64,000 nt of DNA from Actinomucor elegans (GCA_026027325.1 JAMSLZ010000004.1:124001-188000), one strand, 5' to 3'; shown: positions 47,296-60,784, numbered from the stretch's first letter. Notes: a model not told the origin generated them from the sequence alone. Numbers and translations are program-made.

Positions 47296-48821
47296 ATGTC
47301 TAAACAACTACTTGATCAACGCTATGAAGCCGAGTTTGAAGGCTATCTTCAATACACTGCAAATGCTATTAAAAGTATAGTGAAACCGTATTTGCATCCT
47401 TCGCTTCTTTTGATTGAAAAAATAAATAAATAGGGAATAACTCTGAGGTTTCTGATGATTCTGTTCCTTCTGACCCTGAAGTAAAAAGAACTAAAAAAGT
47501 CATTTATTTTGCGGGAAAAGGCCAAATGGAATGGAATCCAAAAACCTTTGTATGTATAAAGTCAGTATTTCATCTCCATAGTTTGTTTCTCACCTGATAA
47601 ACATATAGCTTATTGTTAAAGGTGTCAACATCACAAATTTACTGGAAAAGTTCAGAAACAAGAATGTTAAATTTGCTAATGGAGGAATAATCAACTCTAT
47701 GCGCGTCTTGTAGGTATATAATAAAGAAAAATAGATAGCAGAGAATTAAAAAAAAAATAAGGTCCTTGTCATTTATTTTTCCGGTTAACAAATATGACAG
47801 TAAACAATGCATTACAACATACACCAATCACGAGAATAGTTTACATGATTTTGCATATCAAAATATTGTATTCTCTAAAGCAAGCGACACTGCTGTATTG
47901 TATTGTAAGCATTTCCTAGATGTAAGTTTTGATAAAAAAAAGGGAGGGGAGGAAGTATCAACCCTATTGACTTAATTTCTCAGGCGTTGGATGAAAACAA
48001 AGACTTTGACTTTGCTTCTTTCCTTCCTACTACCAAACTTGATCAATGCATAAAAGACCTTTGTGGGTATTTGGTTACAAAGAAGGCTACGGCGAACAGC
48101 CAATCTGAAGCAGCATTCACAAAACAGTATATCATGCCCTATATGGACAGCATCTTGCTGGAAACAACTGACGAAAATGTCATCTACACGATGCAAGTGA
48201 AAAAAAAAAAATAGATGCGTCTTTTATTGTACTCATTTTGATGGACTAGGATTGATGCAAGCGTCACAAAAACCAAGTCGGACATGAAGCCTGACTTTTC
48301 GCTTGGCTTCAAAAATAAAAAACGAGAACTTTACTTCTTCTTTGTCGAGGCTAAGCGCCCAGGCCAGCATTGTTCAGCACAGCCTGAAGATGACTTTTCC
48401 AAATTGATGAAGCAAATGAAGGCTTCTATCAATCAACAAGTTATTTTAGGTGTGCACAATCCACTTTCCTTTGGTTTGCTTTCTGTCGGGTATAGCTGCT
48501 CACTATACCAAATGAAATTGTATGAAGATGGGGTATATATTCCAACGATGATTAAAAGATTCAAGCTACCAGAGAACGAAGGAGACATGTCTCTTATTCC
48601 TGGGGCAGTGGAAGCCTTTTTTTTTGTTAAAGTATGTATATAACTGGTAGTAAAAGTAAATGCATTACCTAACAGTTGCTTTTTAGGACCAATTCGTAAA
48701 ACTGCAAGCTCGCTTCAAAAATCGATCAAGAAAGGAAACAAAAGAAAGGGATTTTATGAGGCCAACGTTTCAAACCGTGTTTGAAGAAAAATCAAAAAAG
48801 AGCAATAAAGCGCCTAAATAA
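47296..48821 (+). CDS. Orphan protein with PD-(D/E)XK-like nuclease motif
   Basis: Seven exons: 47296-47374, 47434-47549, 47609-47709, 47762-47921, 47984-48192, 48250-48631, 48687-48821; 393 residues. The fifth intron (48193-48249) only fits as GC-AG (donor GCAAGT); the nearby GTGAAA leaves the next exon out of frame. The central part has SEAAFTKQYIMPYMDSIL, then MKPDFSLGF followed about 16 residues later by YFFFVEAKRPG, the D...ExK spacing of PD-(D/E)XK nucleases, and a helical stretch FSKLMKQMKASINQQVILGV. The C tail is strongly basic (RFKNRSRKETKERDF ... KKSNKAPK). Mucoromycotan genomes hold many lineage-specific genes with such cores; assignment to any one is from memory and unverified. 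Catalytic activity is not shown. It could also be a domesticated element gene. Confidence 0.7.
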
Positions 48822-50306
48822 ACTCTAACAGCGCTAAGCATTTGTTTCACGACAAAAGCCTGATCAAACGAAAATCTTATAAAAGGCGGTTATTTCAACA
48901 AAAAGCAAAGGTGTTGGCAATATTAATCTTTGTACAACATCAAAGTTCATGCATATTTCCATTCTCATTACTGGTAATTGATTTTTCAATTCAAACCTGA
49001 TGAATTGCTTTACACCAAAGCATGACACCACTCTAGCCTAAAAAAAATCCTCATCATTATCATCATAACTATTGCAGCAAATCAACAGTAGCAGAAGGGA
49101 AATGCGACAGGTGATACGCATACAGGATAGCTAAAAGCACACATTGAATAATTGACTTTGAGAACACTCAAAATGCCTGTAATTTGTGTATTAAGGCCCA
49201 TTTCAATCACCTTGATACCCTTCCGTTCTTTCTATCCTACAATAGCCGTTGTTCTTTCTTCTCAGTGACTTTCTGTGGCTGTTTTTTTTATGCTATTACG
49301 TGCCTAGTGATTGTGCCTCCGTAAAGTAATAACAAACCTATCAAACAATCGATTCTATCAAGGGTAATTCCATACATGAAAGCAGATGTAGAAGTATTTA
49401 TACGTTAATATTAAACGCGCCATCTATTAGTATGTTTCCTGCGCGTTGACAATTGCTTGCATTATATAACTGGATAGAAGTTTGTAGCAAAAAAATACAA
49501 GAGTCTGAATGGACCTCATCACAAAACTTTGTCAAATTTTGTGCTTCTGGATCCATGGCTGCTATGCCTACTCTACATCGAATAGATACAAATTGAGCTG
49601 GTTTTCCTGTTGCTTCCCAATTTCTAAACTACACTGTGCCTTTTGTCTGAGCACAGTTGAAGTATGATTTAATTATCATTAAAATTTTCAAGAAAAAAAG
49701 GAATGCTGCAGACCTTGAAAAAATCCAAGATCGTAGCGCTTCTTCCTCCATAACTGTCTTTATGTAAGCTGACGACCAATCTACAGCATGAACCTGTACA
49801 TACAATCAAATACCGTGTCTGACTAATATCTGATACTTGGAAAGAGATGTCACATGTATTCGATTCTTTGATTAATTAGGAGAACGCTCAACGCTAAGAC
49901 TCTTTCAGTATAAATACTGATGCCCATATGAAAAAGGGTTTAGAACCAAGTCGATAGTTATAAAACTGCATTTGACTTGTAGTACAGAATGAGTTGTGCT
50001 TATTAGAATTTGAACATACATGAAGCCTACTAATCTACAAACCGTAAACACTCAAGAACAATAGACTATATAAAACGTGATCTTTATAGTAAAAACCATG
50101 AAGGAACAGTTTCATTTAAATAGACTTTTTCATCTGGATTTGGTGGATTAATTGAATGCTTTATTATAGTAGTGTAGTAGTAAATGGATTAAATGTATGA
50201 TATGATTTGTAAATGAATAACAGAATGAGCTACAGGGATTCCATGAATGCAAAAATTATTAATGTAAGTAAATGAGGGTTGATATTCTATGATTCAGAGA
50301 CTTTTT
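48822..50306. other. Spacer between convergent genes, nothing recognised
   Basis: 1.5 kb of AT-rich sequence. No open frame with protein-like composition, no repeat copy that I could align. Confidence 0.5.
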
Positions 50307-51871
50307 TTAATGAAGGTCGTTGGACATTAAGCCTAGCAACTGCTTCTTTGCTTCAACACCATGTTGACGTCTTCTCTTTCCTGTAAACAAGGTTTTAGTG
50401 TAACTGTCAAATGTCATTTGTCATTCTAAATTACCTTCGAGATATAACATGCTTTCCGCGTAGGTTCTAGGCAAGATTTGAGGTACTGTCTTATCTTGTG
50501 CAGACAAGGAAAAGTGGAAAGTATTTGTGATATCTGTTGTGTTTGCTTCTACGTCTGTCACTTCTGCAGTAACACTGACTTGGAATGACTTGTGATTTTC
50601 GCCTTGAGAATAGATGACTTGAGATGACAGATTCAGTAAAGAACCTACTGGAACAGGTTTTTTAAACACAATTTCATCCAACGACAAAAGGTTGACAGGC
50701 GATTTGGCAAATACAGATCCAGTAACATGTGCAAGTTCATAAGCCCGTCTCATCAAATAACCGCCAAAGACCTTGTTATGGATATTGCGATCTTGAGGTT
50801 GCATCAAAAGCACACTCTGTAATTTAGTATCTTCCATCCAAACTGCCTTTTCATTTTTGGCTGCCTCTTTATCGTCTTTGGAGTATCTCATGTAAATATC
50901 GTGCAAAGTCAATCGTTCATCCACAGTTGGAGGCGCTTTACTGAGGGCTGATTCACCGAGGAGCTTCTTTCGTAATTTACAATCCTGAGCGTATGCTACA
51001 ATCTTTTGCTCTTTCTCGTTTCGAGGAACAAGGGGGTTGACTCGAACTGATTTACCGGTTGCTGAATCAACTGCTACCATAGTAAAACGTGCGAACAATA
51101 CTGTATTGGGTGTTGGTTGTGCGATAAAGTTGTGCGGAGGGAAGGTAGAATTATCTATCGCAGCAGGATCATAGCGAGGAATGGTTTCCAGTTTGACAAA
51201 TACTGTTATCGACTGATTAGATTTCAAGTTGCTTTCTATCTATCCTAATGAATAGTTACCTTCCATACTGCTCTTTCCTACATGAGCAACGTGGCCAGAA
51301 AGCTTAAAGTCCTCAACAGTATTGGGCATGAGCAGTTCCATACGATCGACACTAGCGGTGACTACGGTAAGAGGAGGACTAGCAACAAAGGTATCAATGT
51401 GCTTATAAGAGATAGCACCAGCTAAAGCATCCAGATCTTCCAAGATTTTACCGATTCTGATCTTACCACCAGTGGTAACATATTCGTCTAAGAGCTCAGG
51501 GGATGATTTGAAAGGAAGATACTCCTCCATATAACTATCAAGCATCGTCTTTGGGACAGATATATGCTGATATTCGGTATCTGGGATATCTAATGGTCTC
51601 TTGTTTTCTTTCTCGAGGATCTTATCCATCCAAAAAGCTACAGGACGAACAGTATATACTTTTTCTAATAAAAACAAAATCAGTTTGATTCCTCTTTTTT
51701 TTGGAATAAATGAATGAACATACTAGCAAAGTTTTGGACCTGAGTGAAATCATGATCAGCTTCAATCAAGGAAGGCTGAGTGCCTCGCACTTGACGTGTA
51801 CTGGTAGCCAAAGTAGCTCTTTGGGTGCTTACTAAGCGTAAGACTCTTGATGGTTTAATTGTTCTTAACAT
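50307..51871 (-). CDS. Acyl-CoA thioesterase, ACOT9-like, mitochondrial, two hotdog domains
   Basis: Exons 51871-51724, 51664-51260, 51202-50435, 50380-50307; 464 residues. Presequence MLRTIKPSRVLRLVSTQRAT is basic and suited to mitochondria. First hotdog domain about residues 110-240: GGKIRIGKILEDLDALAGAI, HVAHVGKSSMEVFVKLET (the ME-V junction is created by splicing). Second domain about 300-430: QPQDRNIHNKVFGGYLMRRA with the NxxxFGG pattern of acyl-CoA hydrolases, then SPVNLLSLDEIVFKKPVPVG. It hydrolyses acyl-CoA to free acid and CoA, probably in the matrix. A 57-nt intron at 51259-51203 was placed so that the hotdog strand continues; using the first AG gives an intron too short to splice. 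Confidence 0.88.
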
Positions 51872-53685
51872 GATATAATTGAAGAAAGAAGGAGATACAA
51901 TGACAAAGAACACTTAGTTTTTATATCATTTTCAAGATGGATCGATTGCCTTGTATAGAATACCTCGGAAGGTGATCGGTTTGATATGAGCGCTGTAAAA
52001 GGAAACGGCTCCGAATTGCGAATAGCTACACAAGCCAATAGTTCGCGTCTTGGGGTTCTTTTTTATCTTTGTTCTGTCACTCAACAGATAACTTTCTGTC
52101 CCCACCCGAAAATTTTTTGACATGCTTAGATACCAAATTGAGTTGGAGCGGCAGACGGAATGGTATTGGTAGGGAGCCTTAAATGTTCCCTGATACTGCT
52201 GCACTCTTATCAAGCCAGAAAGCAACTCAGACCCGAGGGTGATAAGGCTAATAAATTTTTTAACAAAGCATCTCAAAGAAACGTCACAAGCTTAGAGAGT
52301 AGCTTCTTTATTACAGTCGCCTCTCGATTTTGATTGTTGATTTAATATATGATAAAGCACAACTGATAAGAAAACAGCTTGTCAAGAAGAGACTAGGACT
52401 ATTTGGTCAATAGCCATAATGTGAATAGCATATTTATATACAAAATAGCAAATATGAATAAAAGGTTAATCTCATGAGGAGTGACATAAATCTCAGCCTT
52501 TAAGGGATGCAGTGGTTCATTCTGAATTTGAGTTACTTATTCGATGCGACATTTGGCCTAGATTAATCAAGATCTCTGTGATCATACTGTATATCAATTT
52601 TCTTGCTCTGATTTTTTTTGTAACCCAGAAATTGGAACCGTATTCATGAAAATGAATAAAAGGGAGGCTATAAAAGGTCACAAGTATAGCTTGACGCTTT
52701 GTGCTGTTAATAAAGCAAAAAATCATCAAATTCTCTTTCAAATGATGCAAAAAAACAAGAAAGCCTATACATTGAGTTACATTAACAAACACCCATTCAT
52801 CTGAAGGCACGTGCTTGATTCTCCCCGATTCCCGGAAATCAAAGCTCTATCACGTTCAGGTATCAGTTATATATCCAGTGTTTGCAAAAAAAAAAAAAAA
52901 AAAAAAAAATGTCACTAATCAATGACTATGAATAAAATTTGTATATAGTTAATGGAATATGCATTTATATATAAAGTCGATTTTTTTGTGTTTTTGAAAA
53001 GTGGCCATCATAAGTCATGAATTTGATAAGATAAGTGCATATTGGTGTGCTCTTACTATAACCAATTTACTTTGCTAAAGCATTATGCCTCTAAACCGCT
53101 TACTTTGCACTTCAGAAAAATTGAATATGGTGAATTGCTGATGATATTCATACCCATAATGAGCTGTTACACAATGCTTCAAAAAAGGCCCCGATAGGCA
53201 CTTGCAATTGCATGAAGCTGATGTATAAAAATAATATAGACGCTAGTAGACTAATAATGATCCAGATTATTTTGATTTCAAGAATTCTATTGAGGATGTC
53301 ATGGATATGAAAGTCAGTTGCCTTTCACCAATAAAATCAACGTACGATATATCAGCGAGAAACCAATTGTTCAAACATATGCTAAAAAAAAGTCATAAAG
53401 CGAAACAAGATTATGCCGATAGAGATCATTATAACAACGGCGCATGTATAGACATCCAGAACCAGTGTTTAATATAATAAATAAGAGTCGCCTGCAGTAC
53501 TTACAACAGTAGACTCTAAACGATCATTGCGTTTTGAATACTAATACTTTCGTCATTGAAACACTGACGTAAAGCTATGTCATAAAACTTCCATATGAAG
53601 TATAGAACTTGCTCGATCAGAAACGCCCATAAGAATGAATGTAAATGAAACTCTCTTTTGTCTTTCTCTATCTGATACAACTATC
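51872..53685. other. Spacer between divergent genes, one repeat copy
   Basis: AT-rich 1.8 kb with a repeat copy at about 52510-52590 and an A23 run near 52887. A minus-strand open frame at 51932-52276 starts at TTG and is not protein-like. Confidence 0.5.
52510..52590 (+). repeat. Dispersed repeat copy
   Basis: GCAGTGGTTCATTCTGAATT, TGAGTTACTTATTCGATGCG, ACATTTGGCCTAGATTAATC, AAGATCTCTGTGATC; good match to the family in forward order. Confidence 0.7.
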
Positions 53686-56600
53686 ATGACGGATACAATT
53701 AAATTTAATTCGGAAGATATTCCGGCCTTGGAAATGCCAGAAGGCCCTAGAGAAGAAAGGAAAAGGCAAGAGGAAAACAAAGAGGAGATCAAAAACATTC
53801 AAGAAAAATGCCATACCAGCACAGACAGTAAAGAACAAGACATGGAGAAAAAGGAAGAAGAAGCGCCTGGAAATAGACTCGATGCTGCAGGCCAAGTACA
53901 TGTCGACTCGAAGCCGCAGGAGACCAACAACGAACTCGATCGTGGTGTTTTACCTGAGCAAACAGATCCAAACGCCAAAGTCTGGTCAAACGACCCAAAC
54001 GAACCTTTTGCAGATCAATGGAGACCTACCGCTTTGTCAAACGAGCCTCAACTCCAAGATCAAAGAGATACTGCTTCTAGTCGTCGTAGTAGCATTGCCA
54101 GCAGCAGTGCAGACAAAACGCACCGCAGTCACCACAGTGCAGGAAGCCAGACATCCGAATTTAACCCTACATTTGAGTCTACCATGTCAGATATAAAGAG
54201 CATCTTCAACTCGAGCGATGCCAACTTTGAAGATAAACAACCAAAATTGCATAATCCTACGCCTTTAAATCCGGTCCAGCCAGACGAACTGATTTATAAC
54301 TTGCAAATCACAGCAATCAAGTATATCGTTGTGGCTTGTTCCATTTGCTATCTTTTGGGCCGTTTGCGATTCGGTTATATTATTGGATCAATTGCCATCG
54401 GTTCATGCGCCTGGGCATATGTGAACCTAGGAAGAGTGAGCGCTGGAGGTTTAGAATGGCAGTTGGAAAAGCAAGAGAACATGAAAACAGTAAGAATAGC
54501 TGGATAGATAGCTTTCAATTCAGTATAACTAACCCACCATTGATAGCTATATACTTCAGAGGGTGAGTCTGTCGAATGGCTTAATTACATGGTCGAGAAA
54601 ATCTGGCGCAGTATTGATCCAGAGACATTTACGATTGTGGAAGACCTACTTGAAGACACATTGCAAAGTGTTTCTCCGAGCTTCATTGTAAGTTATTATC
54701 TTCGAATCAAATAGATCACCATTGACACTGTGTACTCTAGCAAGCAGTCAAAGTATCTGATTTTGATATTGGTGTGCAAGCTCCACGTATTCAAATGTAA
54801 GTTTAATCATGCATCATAGACGCGTCATATTTAACTAAAAGCTTATAACTTGGTGATCAGGATCCGCGTTTTTCCTCCTTTGCCCGGTCAACCTGAAGAG
54901 AGTATTGTAAGTATGGACTCACTTATCAGGAGTATACTGTTGCTCAACTTTTGATCTGTTTGTAGTTTGGTGAAGCCTCGTTCAGTTTCCATGCACATCC
55001 AGTAGCCTCACTTGTTACCAACCGTAGCTCCAAGGCGACTCCTCCAGGATTGGCCATTCGTTTCCAAACAGCCCTCAAAGCGCCATTGGAAGTCAAGGCC
55101 GAACTGACCGCTCTATCAGGCAAGATTCGTTTCAAGATACTAACTTCGCCTGATATGCCGTTCATTTCTAAAGCCACCATTGCTTTTACAAGCGTACCCA
55201 AGATCGAGACCGGTGTCATGCCATTAACAAAGCATTTGAATATCATGAATGTATGTATTTACAAGTCTACATTATGATTCTGTATTCATTTATATCTACT
55301 CCATAGTTACCAACCATCAAAACACTGGTCAATGAAGGCATCAAGCTCGGTTTTGCTGACCTAGTTGACCCAAAGAGTATGACCATTGATATCAAGGCAT
55401 TGATTGGTGCATTTGCTCAAGATACCAATGCCATTGGTGTCGTAAAAGTGGAAGTGAGAGAAGCTATAAGAGATGGCTCTGTCAAACTACAAGGTAGATG
55501 CGTTAAACATGTTGTAGCTTGGCTTACTAAGCTTTTTTTTTTTTTTTTTAAAAAAAAATATTTATTCAGATATGGAAGATTCCTATGCAAGTTTGTCTTT
55601 GAGCACTCAGCCCAAGAAAAGCTCTTCGAGTACTCGCGTATTAACTAATGATAAGAATCCCAGATGGAATGAAAACCTCTATGTCTTGGTATACAAAGGT
55701 AGGAATATACATAATATTCATTTGTCCTACTATAAACTAAATATTACCTTTTTTTAGATGATATTGTCTCTGAGACCAAGGTAGATGTCAAAGTTTGGGA
55801 CGCTGACAAAGTCAAATTTGATGACATGTGGGGTTCTGTTTCCATGTCCGTTAAAGATATTGTGCAAGGCAAGCTAGACAAGCTTGGTAATGTCTCTAGC
55901 TACTGCCAAGAAGAACGCGTTGTTTTTGACGGGTAAGCAAACTTGTGCGATATATAAACCTTTTGTACTCACCATGATGTAACAGTTGGACTCCAATTGA
56001 TGGTAAAGATGAAAGCAAATCCAAAATCAAGCTGAATATGAAAATGAGCTTTCATCCCAAGTATCCTACACCCAACATGGATATCTTCAGTGGCAACATC
56101 ATGGAAAAGAAGAAAGAATCAAAAGAAGCCCAAAAGAAGCAAGAGCAAGAACACAAGGCAGTATTGGATATACCTGTACATCCAGACCATACAAATGGTA
56201 TTATTTCAGTTACAATTCATCAAGCTGTGGATTTGGAAATTGGTGATCCCGAGGTGTTGCCCACTGCGGAAGAATTTAAGCATCCTTACAGTCCCAATAA
56301 GGTAGTCAGTCCGTACGCTATTCTTTATATAAACGATAACAAGGTTTTTCGAACGAGAACAAAATTAAGAAACCCCAGCCCGGTAAGTGGTTCGTATCTG
56401 ATTCATCTTTATTTGAAACTCATTTCTTAACAGCATTGGAATGCTATCACTGAGCACCTTGTTCGAGACGTCGACACGGCAAAACTTCGAATTTCTGTGA
56501 AAACATCTGTTGACCTTGAGCGCGACCCAGTTCTGGGCACCAAATCTTTGTCTCTCAAAGATCTTTTCCAAGATCAAGAAGACAAGTTCAAAGAAGTTCA

Positions 56601-57667
56601 GCAATGGATTCCTCTTGCGAATGGTATCGGCTTTGGTAAAATACTATTGTCTATCAAATACAAGCCTGTCAAGATGACCTTACCTCGCGAGCTTCAAGGA
56701 TCAGGTAATACATACTGTTTGTAATAGTAACTTTTTTTTTCTGATTTTTTATTTGGTAGATGTCGGTACTCTGGTTGTAGAAAAACTGAGTTTAACGAAT
56801 CTCAAAGAACCTTTCAATGAAAATTCCATAAATTCTACCAAGGTGACTTTGGCTCTTAATGTGGATCCGGGTATACTTAAACGACTCAAGTCAAAGAACA
56901 TGACTAAAGAAGATGATGGCGTCCATGAAGGCCCTTACGGTTGGTATGAGCAGCATTTGTTTTTCCCATTGATGATGCGCTACCGCACGGCTATTTATGT
57001 TCATGTTACTCAAGGTGCAATTACTACCACGAAAGCCACAGGCCGCTTTTGGCTCAAAGACATGGTGGATGATGAATGGTGTGATATCACTGTAGGACTT
57101 CATCCTTCGGTGGGTGAACATACCAAAGAAGCCAATCGTAATGAAGATCCCTGGCCTCAGGAAGGCGAATTTGGTCATGTCTCTCTTCGGATGAAGATTG
57201 TGCCTGGATTTTCACCCGTACACACTCACTTGAGTTCATTCAATAAGGACTTTGTCGCGGCTGATCCATTTTATAACGACACACTTAAATTCAAGGCCCA
57301 GAAATGGATCAAAGAACAAAGTGAGAAGAAGGAAAAAGAAGGCGAAGAAGCGGCCGAGGACGAACCTGTTGATTATGATTTGCAAAATGCTGTGGAGGAA
57401 GAAAAAAACAAGATGGATGATGACGACGAGCGTAGAAGATCTTCTAGCGTATCATCTGAATATGGTGAAGAAGAAAACGATGAAATTCATGAGTCTGAAA
57501 TTCAAGCTGATTTAATCGATCAAAAGAGAAAGAAGAGTATTAGCAAGCGACGTGTTATACGCAAGGTCGCATGGGGCCTTGATCAAGTCAAGCACAAGGT
57601 GGATGTATTAAGAGAAGGCTTTAATTCAGAGACCAGGGCAGGACGATCGGTGGCTAAGGAAGTTTAA
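53686..57667 (+). CDS. SMP-C2 lipid-transfer protein, tricalbin/extended-synaptotagmin type (Mug190-like)
   Basis: Exons 53686-54489, 54562-54687, 54741-54796, 54861-54906, 54966-55250, 55307-55493, 55570-55698, 55758-55932, 55986-56382, 56434-56704, 56760-57667; 1127 residues. The N third is charged and Ser-rich, then a membrane hairpin (about 205-245: YIVVACSICYLLGRL, GYIIGSIAIGSCAWAYVNLG). The SMP domain follows (about 265-490: ESVEWLNYMVEKIWRSIDPE, LEDTLQSVSPSFI, QAPRIQMIRVFPPLPG, VMPLTKHLNIMNLPTIKTLV). Then C2-type modules: DMEDSYASLSLS ... NDKNPRWNENLYVLV ... KVWDADKVKFDDMWG, and a second near IISVTIHQAVDLEI ... VSPYAILYINDNKVFRT. A Lys/Glu-rich C tail ends the protein. Such proteins tether ER to plasma membrane and carry lipids. 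An in-frame ATG at 53635 would add 17 residues; 53686 follows a CT-rich leader. Confidence 0.85.
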
Positions 57668-58121
57668 AAAAAATCGTTTCATGGAATGATCTCTACTTAC
57701 GTATTATGAAACAATTCAAACGTTTGTATCACCTTGCTTGAACTATTTTAACAAAAGCCTTTGATTGAATAAACCATAAACTTTTATCCTGGAAACAAAA
57801 ACGCAGTGATTGGATGTCACTATTCAAAGTTTACGTTTTTCCCCGCACAGGAAAAATGAAGCTCTTTTGCTTTATAGCTTCGATTAAGCATATATGCAGC
57901 TGTAGATCTTTTTTTCACATTAAAGATGAGTTGGGTGGAATGGTTGGACAGCATCACTGCTAGAGTAATCACCATCAATTGAAGAAATATGGCGTAATGA
58001 CTGAGTTTCAATATTATCTAATGAAAATGGAGCATTTCGACAAGCTCAGTTTCTGATATAAAATTGAAGATAAACTAAATCTCTTTTTCTTTCTTCCTTT
58101 CATACATTCTTATCCTCAAAC
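57668..58121. other. Short spacer, nothing recognised
   Basis: Holds the 3' end of the SMP-C2 gene and the SQR promoter; a CT-rich leader (CTCTTTTTCTTTCTTCCTTT) lies just before the SQR ATG. Confidence 0.5.
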
Positions 58122-59571
58122 ATGTTATCCGCACGCGCTCGTATTTCTTCTGTTGTTTCCAAGCGTACATTCGCAACTGCTGCTGTTGAAACACCCAAGA
58201 AACAGCCTGTCGTTGATCAAAAGTTTAAAGTTGTAGTAGTTGGTGGTGGTCCTGGTGGCCTTTCAGGTAACATACGCACTAATAGATGATCAACGTGATA
58301 TTAATCATATGCAATACTAGTATCTTCTACTGTCTCGAAGTTACTTGGCAAGAACCAAGTTGCTGTCATTGAACCCTCCAACAAGCATTATGTAAGTCCG
58401 TTTGTATTACGTGCTCTGGGTCATGTACTCATATATTTCTATCTAGTATCAACCTTTGTGGACCTATGTTGGCGGTGGCCTCAAGGATTTTGGAGAATCC
58501 GTTAAGCCTATGGCTGAAGTAATGCCCAACAACGCCGAATGGATTCAAGACAAAGTCACTGAATTTGATCCTGATAACAATACTGTCAAGTTAGCTGATG
58601 GACAAACTGTTGGATATGATTACTTGGTAGTTGCTGCCGGTATTCAAATCAACTGGGATGGTGTCAAAGGTTTGAAAGATGCTCTCGGTAAGGACGGCGT
58701 TACTTCCAACTACTGTGTCGATAGTGTTCAAAAGACATACAAATTCCTCCAAGAGTTCAAGGGCGGTAACGCTCTTTTCACTTTCCCCAACACTCCTCTC
58801 AAGTGTCCTGGTGCTCCTACCAAGATGACCTTCTTGGCTGAAGAAGCTTTCCGTCTTTCTGGCGTTCGTGACAAGACCAATGTTATCTATAACACTTCTG
58901 CTGGTAAGATTTTCGGTGTTGATCATTATGGTCATGTCCTTCAAAAGTTGGCCAATGAACGTGGTATTACTCTCAACACCCAACACGAATTGATCGAAAT
59001 CAAACCTGAAGACCGCCAAGCCATCTTCAGAGACAACACTAACCAAGAACTCAAGACCTTTGACTATAACTTTATCCACGTAGCCCCTCCTCAAGGCCCT
59101 CCCGATTTCATCAAGAAATCCAAATTGGCCGATACTGCTGGTTGGGTTGATGTCAACAAGGATACTCTTCGTCACAACAAGTACAAGAACGTCTTTGCTT
59201 TGGGTGATTGTTCTTCTCTTCCTACCTCCAAGACTGCTGCTGCCATCACTGGTGAATCTGGCGTCTTGAAGAAGAATTTGATTGCTGATATTCAAGGTAA
59301 GAAGGTGGAACAAGCTGTCTACGATGGCTACACGAGTTGTCCATTGGTTATTGGCCGTAATGAACTCATCTTGGCCGAATTCTCGGGTTATACTGGTCAA
59401 CCTCTTGAAACTTTCCCTCTCGACCAACGTAAGATCAGCAAGGTAGCTCAATACTTGAACAAGGAAGTTATCCCTGCTGTTTACTGGAATGGTTTGTTAA
59501 AGGGTACCTGGACTGGTCCTTCTCCCGTTCGTAGTATCTTTGATCCTCTTCGTCCCAAGCGCGATAACTAA
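58122..59571 (+). CDS. Sulfide:quinone oxidoreductase, mitochondrial (SQOR/Hmt2 type)
   Basis: Exons 58122-58266, 58321-58391, 58447-59571; 446 residues. Presequence MLSARARISSVVSKRTFATA is typical of mitochondria. FAD-binding start KVVVVGGGPGGLSVSSTVSK (GxGxxG), then HYYQPLWTYVGGG, DYLVVAAGIQINWDGVKGL, FTFPNTPLKCPGAPTKMTFL with the conserved redox Cys, and the second FAD motif KNVFALGDCSSLPTSKTAAA. The C end EVIPAVYWNGLLKGTW is shared with SQOR and S. pombe Hmt2. It oxidises sulfide and passes electrons to ubiquinone in the inner membrane, detoxifying H2S. Yeast S. cerevisiae lacks it. Confidence 0.95.
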
Positions 59572-59864
59572 AAAAAAAAAAAATAGAAAAAAAAGCTCAT
59601 TCCAAATCTCATTATCAGTCATACCCTAAACTCACACTCTCCTTACATTCTTTTATTCGAAAACAAATTTATTTATCATTTTATTTATGTATACTCTAAT
59701 AAAATAAAAGCTATATTATGCAAACCAACATTATTGTACAGTCTAGCAATATCAAGATTTTTTTTTTCTTGTGAGGAAAATATATAACCCATTAAGTTAA
59801 TAAAGATTACAAACTAACAATTATTGAAACCAACAATGGCATCAGAGTAAGCCGAGTAGTTTCA

Positions 59865-59945
59865 TTAGATATAACAGTTCATTTTGAACATTAAACATTA
59901 ACCAGATGCAACATTTGACCGAGATCGACCGAGATCACGGACATG
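59865..59945 (+). repeat. Dispersed repeat copy
   Basis: AACAGTTCATTTTGAACATT, AAACATTAACCAGATGCAAC, ATTTGACCGAGATCGACCGA, GATCACGG; among the copies closest to the apparent consensus. Confidence 0.75.
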
Positions 59946-60784
59946 GAAGTGAATATGCCATACCAACTTTTAAAGCTGAGAATATCAAAGATTATACCCA
60001 AAACATCTAAATCAGGACATGAAAGATAATGATTGGATGCTCATGTTTTAAATGCTTAATATAATAATAATAAAAGCTATAAATATCGGACCTTCTTTTC
60101 AACGGTGCACAACCAAAAAGAAATCAATAAAAGAAATGGGCTCTGAAGCATGAAAACACTCAGTCGTCGGAGTTTAATCGTATTTGATTGACTAAGTATG
60201 TAGCTTAGAAAAAAGGTTTACTCTAAAACGTTTACATAGTTTTAGATATACCAAATATCAAAACTCTATCTTCCTTGGTTGTTGGTTTAAGTGTAGTTTT
60301 AATTTTCTCTTCATCCTTGGACTAATGACGACTAATATAACACAAACGGTGCCTACGAATAAAATCACATGTGAAGCTTAAAAATGGCCATGATACAACT
60401 TGGCAGAAATTTATGAAATGTTTAATCATATATAATTCAACAATCAAGAGAGATAAAACTGTGATATTTGGTATATTTATAGAACAACATATACTCCCTT
60501 GAATAAATCAATTTTCATAGTAGTCATGCAAAGCAGTTCGGCGCTATATAACTCTGCATTTACTATCAGTTTACACCCCAGAGTTTTTTTTTTCTATTTC
60601 TTTACAGTATGCAATACCATTCAAATGAACAATTAATTATCTATAAATTCGATTAACATTTAAAGAATAAGCATACCTTTGTTCTCTTTTACAATAGGAC
60701 TAAAGATATGAAGTTTTCAATTTCTGAGCCTCAAAAAATAATCTGTAATTTCAGCTTATAAATTTTCTATGACACTGTTCGGTG

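Noticed and set aside
51932..52276. 114-codon minus-strand frame upstream of the thioesterase gene
   Set aside because: No ATG near its start, lies in the promoter region, no domain or protein-like pattern.
58591..59451. 286-codon minus-strand frame inside the SQR gene
   Set aside because: Antisense shadow of the SQR exon, whose plus-strand product is unmistakable.
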